Shown one piece after another: positions 10,361 to 20,600 of a DNA stretch of 64,000 nt. Origin of the DNA: Branchiostoma floridae (lineage: Eukaryota; Chordata; Leptocardii; Amphioxiformes; Branchiostomatidae); assembly GCF_000003815.2 (NCBI RefSeq), contig NC_049994.1, positions 18,643,876-18,707,875 on the forward strand, written 5' to 3'. Below the pieces are notes generated by a model. It saw only the letters and a program-made list of their open reading frames with translations, was not told the DNA's origin and searched no databases. The translations under genes were made by a program, and so were the position numbers. Position 1 is the stretch's first letter. Each line of letters starts with the position of its first letter.

Positions 10361-12913
10361 AGACTCAGGCTCCGTAAATACGCCCGAGCACAGTCACAGC
10401 CAGGTCTATTGCTGTGCATTTATTTAAACTTTGAATGATCAATATTCACAGCCAGAGCTGCACAATTGTTAACAAAGGATTTGTGTTGAAGATGAGCAAT
10501 GATGCTAATGTGTGCAGAGCCTATCGGGAGTATGAATTAAACAAAATGTTGTATTTTTTAAAGGTACTCAATGTAAGATTAAGAAGATTCATAAAATGCT
10601 TGAAGTCAATTTTATGACCTTTTTTTTAAATGGTATGTGTATCTTAAATGGATTGGATAACAATAGTCAGGTAATAAAAATATGAGAACAACAGATCATA
10701 CGAACTCATAGAAAAGCTTACAGTGTGATTACATTCTGCCAGGGTTTATTTATTGGTACCAGCCAAAAAATAGGGGAACCACAGTGTGAATTGTATATGT
10801 GGCGTTTATAAGTGTCATAGATTTGGAATAATGTGCTAAAATGTGCATCTCAATGTCAATAACTGTTTACATTAAAGATTTTGCTTTTTTGGTCTTACCG
10901 CAAAAACATTGAGTACTTTGAGTACCTTTAAGTTTTAACTTATTCATACATCTATTTATTTGTCTACGTATAAAAAGCATGCAGCCTATAAGGCGTTTTC
11001 AGTGTATCCTGGGGAAGACCCCAAACATAGGTAAGGACCAAAAAAAGAGTGACCTTCTTATAAATACTTGCTACGATGTTGCTTATTCGATCTGTAAACT
11101 CTTGTTCCATTCTGCCACTTCACAAATAGATTTTTATTGTAAGTATCGGTCCGTTGTGTAAACACACCTACACACCCCTGGAGCCAAACTGTTACAGCTT
11201 TACTTACATTCTATGTACTGGTTCATCTTGGAAGGAAATACATGTACAGCCAGGGCTGCCTAACCAGCCTGTGGCCATCACATACGGCTAAGTCTGCTGA
11301 CAAAGAAAACATCCAGCTGTTACATATAACTACTGTTTCTTCATCTCTGTCGACTTATGCATCATTAGGCATTTCTGTTAGATTGTGTGTAATTATTACC
11401 GAAGCGTATTATATTCATATTCAGTTTAAGTGATATATAGAATGTGACTTCATAGCTGTTGCAGCAGCAATATTGTAAGTCACAGACACCCTAGATCCCA
11501 TACGTGATAATCTGGCAAAACTGTGTTGAACAACAACGAACACACAGTACACTGTATGTGCGTGCAGGGTTTGTCTGATTTTATGCATGCATGTTAGCAA
11601 GAAACTGAAATGTTAAAAAGCGTGAGTTTTATATTAAAACATAACGCACAAACTTGGCGTCTGTTATTGCTGCGTTTCATGGATTACGGCTTTTGTCTGT
11701 GTGCGTGCGCAAATGTACGCACGTGTGTGTGTGTTTGTTCGCACGTGTGCATACATGTATGTATGGATGCATGTGTATACGTGTGTTTCTGTGTGGACGA
11801 ACACGTATGTGTGAGTGCACGTTTACAGCGAGAGACAGACTATCTAAATTTAGTTGCTGCATATTATTAGATCTTTGCTTCTCCAGGCACGGTACAGAGG
11901 TACTGCCTGGTCCAATGTCTCGTACGTGACCTTCAAATGACTTGCCAATACACGGCACAAACCTTACCATGAAGGGAGGAATATTCATGTCTAAAATCAC
12001 CAATGACCTTTCATTCTAGTCAAGAGGCACAAACACGTTCTTAAACTTCATCGTCAAGAGGCACAAACAAGTTCTTCATCGTGAAGAGTCATTGCAAAAA
12101 CCACGAACCTTTACACCACTGCGAATATTTCCACCTTTACAGTAACCTTGCACAAGTATGTGCTAACTAGATCTACACCAATGGTGCTATCCCTGTCAGG
12201 TAAGGCTGAAACCTGATATGTGTAAACAAAGGGCCTGACAAACACCTACATGTATATGGAAAGGTGGGCCAGCAGAACTGTAACCTTGGGGAGCTTACGT
12301 CAAGAGGCTATCAAAATGGCGGCTGCACCGTCAAAATTGGGGACACAATTCACTGAAGAACTGTCCTGCAGCAATGACCTTTCATTCTAGTCAAGAGGTG
12401 AATAACACTATAAAATAAAAATAAAAACTAGAACTGATTTATAGAGATAGATCACACTTTTGCATTAAAGGGGCATTCCACTCCAGAAGGAAGTCTTGTT
12501 TTCCAATAGATAATGTGTCAATGAAAAATAAGCCGAATTTTGTGGAATTCACCTTGGGATGAATTGCGCGATGTGTGTTTTGTAAACAAAATGACACTCA
12601 CTAAACCCATGCAGACCCTGCCCATGCATTCCCTATACGCATAGACACTTTGTTTATCGTGCCTATTTTCGGAATAAATGAGGGTCGCTGAGCAAACCGA
12701 GAAGGAAAATTGCTCCTAAGATAGCAAAGAATACATAACAAGACGAGATTTCTTAGCGATCCTGAAATTAGTTTTCTAACCTTACCTAGAATTTTGCCTT
12801 GTATTCAGCTATAGGATTAGTTCAATCAGAGGGTACTCGGGGAGTTCAGTAGAAGACTGAATGCTTTTGAGGCACGTGGAGTAACTGGGTACTTTATCGT
12901 ATAATGTAAAGTA

Positions 12914-13087
12914 CAGTGGAAGCCGCTTAATTGCACATCCAATTTGCCAGCAAATTCCGTGCAATTATCCGGCGTGTGCGATAATGCGAAGTTACCCAGT
13001 TGGACCGCACCGCCACGGGATTTGGGGATTCCGTGCAATTGACCGAAGTGTGCGTTTATCCGATGTGAAATTAACTGGCGTCCACTG
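12914..13087. mobile_element. Tc1/mariner-type MITE, copy 1
   Basis: Begins CAGTGGAAGCCGCTTAATTG and ends with the inverse CTGGCGTCCACTG. It is flanked by TA on both sides (12912-12913, 13088-13089). A second copy lies at 50342-50519. Confidence 0.82.
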
Positions 13088-13305
13088 TAGTATGCATTTA
13101 TTACTTCCTAAAATCAATATCTATCGGAAAATAACACTCCCGTGTGGAGTAGAAAGCCCCTGTATAAGATGCACATGTACGTATATACATCTTATAGCTT
13201 AATTGGATTGATTTGTAAAAAGTAGCCTGAAACCTGTAGAATTCTGAGTGGTCATGACTTTGGTTTTCTTTCATTGAAAGTTTTTTAACATCATTACATC
13301 CTCTT

Positions 13306-13478
13306 CACATTAGGCGAAACTTGATCGGACGACGAGTCTGCGAGCTCTAAATTATGAGGAGGCCTGACCCTGCTGCCGACGAAGAAATGGCAAGAGTTCC
13401 CCCCTTCCCGTCATGGTCATTCTTCCTCGTAGTTTAGAGCTCGCAGACCCGTCGTCCGATCGATTTTCGCCTAATGTG
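13306..13478. mobile_element. ~173-bp hairpin MITE
   Basis: Arms CACATTAGGCGAAA..GATCGGACGACG..TCTGCGAGCTCTAAA are mirrored by TTTAGAGCTCGCAGA..CGTCGTCCGATCG..CGCCTAATGTG. Confidence 0.75.
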
Positions 13479-13824
13479 AGGGGGGTAATATGACACCAGT
13501 GTAAAGTTGTGAAAATAAGATTGTTTTGAATGTGGTCTTGGATGCTGCATTTACCTAAGGAGTTCGTCTTTTTTTCAAGGGTTGTTCATGTAATTTACAT
13601 TACTTTCAGCGTGCTCTAAAGAATTTGCTACTCTTTGTACGATAGATAAACTGAAGTACATTCTGGGAGGCGATAATCCTCACTGTGTACAAGTAGGCAA
13701 ATATATACAAGAATGTCTATACCGTAGAAGCAATAGTGTAAACGACATGCTAGTCCCTATATGTTGACTCATTCATACCTATAAATATCCATATACATTG
13801 TATGTGTGTTTAGTTGTACTATAA

Positions 13825-13895
13825 GTAGTTGTTATACATGTAGACCTTACGAAAGCCGCTGTGCTTTTGTCGTGTCAATAAAGATTTGTTGTAAT
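13825..13895. repeat. Dispersed 3'-end-like repeat, copy 1
   Basis: Shares with 57490-57530 the phrase (C/T)GAAAG(C/T)CGCTGT followed by GTCAATAAAGATTT, which includes an AATAAA. It may be the 3' end of a retroelement. Confidence 0.45.
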
Positions 13896-14439
13896 GGCCA
13901 AAACATCATATGATTCCCAAATCTTCTGCCTGGCTTAGAGGGCTTAGGGGCTTTATTCGTCCATTAGCAGTGATACAAAAACATATCAACAAGTTGATCT
14001 TGTTTCTTGGTTTAAAAAAGAGTTAAATGATGAACCGAAAGATAAAAGAGAAGCTCACAAGGAGAGTCTGTAATTAACCCAGTTCACACATTGCCAGGAG
14101 CTGAATTAAGTCATGTAAACTTTTGGATTAAATTGCTTTGTACAATTTCGGGGCCAAAATGTTCCATGATCGGCCTTTAACGGCGACACTTGAGGTGTTT
14201 GATAACTGTTCTTTTATCCCTTCTACAATTGAAAAGCGAGGAGGAGTTAAATTTGTCTGATAGTTTTGCATCTATTAACTGTTCAACACGTTTGGTTGTG
14301 ACTCGAGTACTTTAGGCCCAAAGTGGCAAAAATATGCAATAAAAGTCTTCATTCATTCATTCATTTACTAACGAGACACTTGGGGTTTTACATTAACGTT
14401 TTATTCTTAAGAATATTTTCAATTTCGTGGCCAGTATGT

Positions 14440-14642
14440 TAACACTAGTTAACGCTTTCTCTGCGGGGGTAACCTATATCTGTTGTGTTGGCATTTAGTG
14501 ACATTGAGTCAACGGACGGTGGTTTCAAATTGCAATATTTTCTTATTATTGTCAAAATATTGTACCGTTCGTTGACTTCATATGTCCTTAATGCAAAACA
14601 ACGTATATAGGTTACCACGCGGATAAAGGTGCACTAGCGTTA
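14440..14642. mobile_element. Palindromic MITE family (GGTAACCTATATC type), copy 1
   Basis: Left arm contains GGGGTAACCTATATC and the right arm the inverse GTATATAGGTTACC, then GGATAAAGG..CTAGCGTTA. Related copies are 18344-18545 and 58168-58393, with a half copy at 16036-16084. It ends 12 bp from the SDR stop codon. Confidence 0.78.
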
Positions 14643-14654
14643 CATGCAGGGCCT

Positions 14655-17600
14655 TTAACGGGGACACTTGAGGTGCCAGCCGCCGTCTACGGGCACCTGG
14701 GCCCCGGTGATGAAGGACGCGTCTGACGAGGCCAGGAAGGCGATGGTCCGCGCCACTTCAGACACCTCCCCGTTCCTCCCCAAGGCGTGTAAGGACTTCA
14801 TGTGTTCCAACATCTGAATGAAGAATTGTGCAACAATTGTACCAGGTATAATGTTTGGCAACCTGTACATGCATGGCTATACATTATAGTCGTACTTAAA
14901 TGGCAGTTGAACTATATATGTCAAAAAGCAGTTACTCGAGCAACTGGATAAGATTTTGAAAACGGTCAGACGTTTCAACCGGCATCCACCAGTTTTCGTC
15001 AGTGACACTTGTGGATGCTAGTTGCAATGTCTGACCGTTTCCAAAACTACTCTCTCTTGGCAGCCGGGGGCTGAATTGCGAGGAGCTTACAATAGGCGGG
15101 GCTAAATCGCAAGGGTCTGGAGCGAGCTGCCATTCGGCGCTAACTCAGGTGACCTCAATACGACAGTAATTGCCCCAGGTGCGGCCACGGGGCTCTAGGT
15201 TTTGAACCACTCACACCGGGAAGGGCCCCTTCTCTTTTCGATAAGTGTGGTGGGATCATTACACGAGGCCTCCATTTAACGTCCTAGCCGAAGCTAGGAA
15301 CTCACTTTCGCCTGAGTGAAGTGACGAAAGTCAATTTCTCTTACCTGTGCGACTCCCTCGTCGTCCAGGCCAGACATCCGTTTCAGAATTTGTGTTGGGA
15401 ACGCGCCGAGGCTGGAACCGTAAGCAGAGATGGTAATACTTAGCCAATATACGTTGGCCAATTTCTTCTACAGTAACTGTAACAGTGGAAGCCAGTTATT
15501 TGTATTTCTTATAACTGTATTTCCGAAAAGTTGTATAGAACCTTAAAATACCAAATTCACTTAGTTCTAAAAACAATGTTTAATTGTATCACAATTTGTC
15601 ATATAATCCGGGGTATCGTATTGGATTTCGTCCAGTGACATCGTGTAATGATCTGGAACTGTGTATTAAAAGTTAGTAAAGACGGTATTTGGATGTCTGT
15701 ACAACGTACAACATACATGGCATTTTCGGCCGAAGACTCCGACCATCATCAGATGAATGACTCGCTGCACTAATCCGGAAGTCGTCGGATGACGTCAGGT
15801 AGCAGCGAATCATAAATGGTCGGAGTCTTCGGCCGAAAATTTATGGTGAGTTTCTTTTTGTGTTGGAACAAAATTCAAACTTTTTCACTATGGAATTTGA
15901 TAACAAAGATGAGCTTTCATTCGGATATATATGGAATTGTTTGTTATAAATCACAAATGAAGAGGTCCGGATCGAAAATTATGATCTAATAGCGAGATGT
16001 GGAGCCTAGTAGAGCCTCTAGATACCCCGTCTTTAAATGCAACGGATATAGGTTACCCCGAAAATAAAGGTGAACTAGCGTTAATTACTAGTGCTATAAT
16101 GTCAATGAGAAACATCTATAGCATCGGTCTATTACCATACTTTTAGACCTATGAGTAGCACTGAAAAATTCATATTTCCCATATGTCTTCACAAACCGAC
16201 TATTGCCTAGCTGTAAGGTAAAGGCAATGGTAAAGATAGTCCCACCAACCAGTGGTGGAGCTTTCATTCGATACATTTTCTATTTGACTTCCTTAAAATA
16301 AAAAGAATGAAATTACAGAAATAAGTGAACTTACTTGACAGAGTTGACCCTGATTTGCTTGGAAGCAAGTTCTGAAAGATACATGTAAGAGTTCCAGTCT
16401 TCAGTAACGATGTAACAGCAGTTTACACTATCTAAACCAAAAACACTGCTATAACGAAAACCTTTCTGTACAGCACTAAAACATAATATCAGACCATCGA
16501 CAGCGTCCATGTTCAGAAAACACTTTAAAAAATGGATCAAATGTAAGTTTGCTCACCAAGCGCCACACATCGTGTGAACTGGTCCAGCGCTGCCTTACTC
16601 ATATTGGAAGCCAGGAGCCCCGGAATCTGTACGGGAATATGTGATAAATTGTACGAATAAAAACTCATTCGTGTTGGTGGAATCCATAGTTGTAGAATTT
16701 GAACTTTATGCAAAATGCAAAAGAAAATAAAATTTCAGTCGATCTCGTCGACCTTCATCAGATGTCTATTTCACTGGGCTGACTTTCCGGAAAATGGAAT
16801 TGTGAAGAAGGCAAGAGTACACCAGGGCCCATTGAACCCCACCGAACCGTTATGATGGTAGATTCCACACTAATTGTTGCACGGATGAAATAAGCCCTTT
16901 CACAGAGATCAGAACGCATGTGCAGCGACAGGAATTCTAGGTAATTCTAGGTAAAGGCCCCGAAATTTAGAACAGCCCTTGTCTTCACCATTGTTTTGAT
17001 TTGCATAATAATGTCCAGGCGGTTTTTTGTTTTCAATTTTAGGGCCTTACCCTTTGACATATTACCTAGAATTCCTGTCGCCGCACATGCATTCTGACCT
17101 CTGTGAAAGGGCTCATAACAGTAACAGTGCTTGGTCGTGGAGGCACAGTATGGTGGGGTGAAGTTAATATTTCAAACTTTTGTGCCGAGTATAAATTGTA
17201 AATTTGGTATATAATGTTTTTTTATTTAGATAAATAAAGCTGGAATATTTAAGTTTCAGCTTACCGCCCGCAATCCATTAACGCTGGACACATTTACAAT
17301 GGAACCTGGGTGGGACAGAAGAAACAAGAGTTCGAAAATGTCACAACTCCTTCCGAAATAAGTTCTTCAGAGAATAAAGAGACTCTTTTTACACAACCAT
17401 TGCTTTATTCTCACCGACGTTTCGGTGACCGTCTGTCACCTACTTCAGGGCAATTCTGACTGGTTCACATTGTACTGCAGGACAGGTGTCGCTGCTCACA
17501 GTTCAGATGCGGTCACAAAACGTAAAGTATTTACATATATACAGACAGATTGCCTCGAAGGACGTGACAGACGGTCACCGAAACGTCGGTATGGATAAAG

Positions 17601-20600
17601 TAATGGTTGTGTAAAAAGAGTCCCTTTATTCAGTGACTTACCAACCTGATGAAACTCTTCACGGAAATAATTTCATCATGCAGGTTGGTAGATACTAGTA
17701 ATAGGACATATGCGTTTTTTTACACAGCCAGTTAATCTTACCTTAGCTGACGTTTCGATCTTCCTCAGAGCTTCTTACTGGAGTTCTGCTTCTCGCCGCT
17801 ATATGTAGCCGATGTTGTTGGCGCTTTTTTTGCGGCGAGAAAACAATATATCTAATATATCTGATATTGTTTACCTGGATGTTTAACCTTCATAAATGTA
17901 ACATTACCTTTAGTGACAGTGAGATGTGGCACACACAGTTGAGTCAGCGCCACCACACTGCGCACGTTCACGTTCATGAGTTTGTCATATTCCGCCATGT
18001 CTGTTGTTTCTATGGTTGCCAGGTGGGCAGTGCCGGCATTGTTCACCTGCGACAGAAAAAAATGATCTCGAAGTCGAACCATCAAAAATTATTAACAGTC
18101 TGGTAGCACATACTATTTAGGATCTTGGAGTGTTTTAAATTTTTGTTATTTGCACCGCAGGCAGTAGATGCCATACTTTGTTGAACTGTTGTTCAATAAT
18201 GACAAAGCTTCCATATAATGTCCTTTTTAAAGATACTGTCTATATATCAGACATCTTCCTGAGAGCTTCTGACTGGAGTTCTCATTGGAGTATATAGCCA
18301 ATGAAGGTGGAGAACAAATCAAACCAAAGAAAACCAAACCAATTAACGCTAGTTCACCTTTATTCGTGTGGTAATCTTTATCCGTTGTATTTCGGGATAT
18401 CAAGTCGACCGGCGGTAGTCTCAAACCATGCATTTGGAAAAAAAGCAATTTGAAACTACCGTCCATCAACGAGATATCCCTAGATATTCTGTTTTTTGGT
18501 ACAACGGATATAGGTTACCCCGCGATTAAAGGTGAACTAGCGTTACCGTACCAGCACGTCTATCCGGCCGAATTTCTGCACAGTTTGATCCACCAGGTTT
18601 TTCCGCAGTTCTTCGTCGCAGATGTCTCCGGTTATAAGCAGAACCTGGGGGGAGAGGTAAAAAAAAAGGTAAGGGTAAATTGATGAAGGTAGGACAACCT
18701 GGTAATACGATACGCCAAGTGGCAGTTAGTCACAGGAAACCGAATAATCATGATATTAGGAAGGTACTAGTAGTTCTTTTTGAGGATGAATTAATTAATG
18801 AATGTACACTGTATAAACTCTTATAAAGCACAAGCATGGAAAGATACAAATTCCGTCGGAGCTTACATTATAGAATACAAATATGACAAGAAATGCGGTC
18901 TATCAAAATGGAAGGATGCCTACTACGGTTTCACATTTTCGTGTATCGTAGAGTACGTTAAGATAGGGGCACTGAGGTTTATTTACTGTACGATTGTGTC
19001 TAGGGGGCGGTTTTGTAAGGCGGAGTCCACCCCTCTCCCTCCACAACCTTTTACCTCCCCTACCGAAGTCAGGTGTCCATTTTTACATCTGGGTAGACTG
19101 AGGAAGGTTGTATAAAGTGCTTTTCCCAAGGGCACATGGTCGCCACCACTCTGGATACCAGATATTGGAAATAAACAAACAAACAAACAAACAAGCAAGC
19201 AAACAAGTACCTTGTCTTGCGGAGTCCCTGCCTCCACACAGGCCTTTGCTGTGGCCTGCAGGTTTTCCTGGTTCCTCCCAGTCAGAGCCAGGTGCGCTCC
19301 CAGCTGGGCAAATTCCACAGCTGTCCCCTGCCCGATTCCGGAGCTTGCACCTGAAGGGGCGAAAAAAACATGAGAGAGAGAGAGAGACAGAAAGACAGAG
19401 GGACATAGAGAGAAAGACTGAGAGAGAGAAAGAAAGAGAGAGACAGAGAGAGACATAGGGGAAAGGAAAATTTCCACAGCTGTCCCCTCCCGATTCCGGA
19501 GCTTGCACCTGGAGGGGGTGAAAAAAAAGAGCCATGAGAGAGGGGGAGAGGGAAAGAGAGAGGGGGGCGTAGGATGGGCAAATTCTACAGCTGTCCCCTT
19601 CGCGATTCCTGAGCTTGCACCTGGAGGGGCGAAGAAAAAACACAAAAAAAAGAGAAGGAGAGTGAGACATAGAGGGAGAGGTGGGAAGGACAAATCCGCA
19701 GCTGTCCCCTTCCCTTTTCATGAAATGGACAAATCAGTATGGCCTAATGATTCATAAATAAAATAACAAGCCACAACAATAGAAAGCAAACATTACATCT
19801 GTCCCCCGAAGTTCCCGATATCAGAAACGCAACTTTACAAGTCCTGATGCGCATTTCTAAGTGTCAGCTATTGGCTGGGCTTATACACCCGTTTTCCCGA
19901 TCGGAGTCAACTCGCAGTACACTCTGCCTACCCCCGACTCAACGGAGTCCATGATCAGAGGAATAAAATCTTCTGGGAACCCCAAAATAAAAGACCTAAA
20001 ACGTAAGTCCAACATGTATATTCCGCCACGCCCCCTTTTACAAACGAATGAGGCCATGTATGATTCCAAGTGCATTGCAAAAATTCTGACAGCATTCACG
20101 CGAGTTAACCTTGTACTATCCCAATTGTGCTCTATCCTAAAAGCGCTTTTAGGATAGAATCACTTCTGGGATAGGCCTGCATCCTAAATGTGCCTCTATT
20201 CTAAAAACCAGAGCGCATTCAGGATATCCCAGACGCGCCTTTGTCGCCGTCAATCTTGGTGATTGACAGGACCGCAAGCGGCGATTATTTACGCCCAGGT
20301 TTCCATATTTGGTTCGACCTGGCGATCGCGAGACGTCGCGAGAGTCTTCTTGCGAGAGTTTAAAAAGTTCGACAAAACTTCTCTTGCGCTGAATGCTGGT
20401 TGATGTTGTGCGATTACCGCAAGTAAGATCCTTTTTTGTTGTCGTTGTTGTTTACTTTTGTATATTTCCTGTGAACCATTTGTGTATGATGCTTATTAGT
20501 GCCTCTAGCAGAAGTCAGAATGGAGCTTGGAAATTCGAGTGTTTCTCTTAGACGATCGATATTCATGTTTTCACTTTTACTTTTAGTAAATATTATAGGG

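Larger units (their letters stand above)
10360..14439. other. Intergenic, no gene recognised
   Basis: AT-rich DNA without a convincing exon. It contains a TG/ACGTGT-rich patch at 11690-11830, duplicated short phrases (GACCTTTCATTCTAGTCAAG near 12007 and 12379), and the two MITEs listed separately. Confidence 0.5.
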
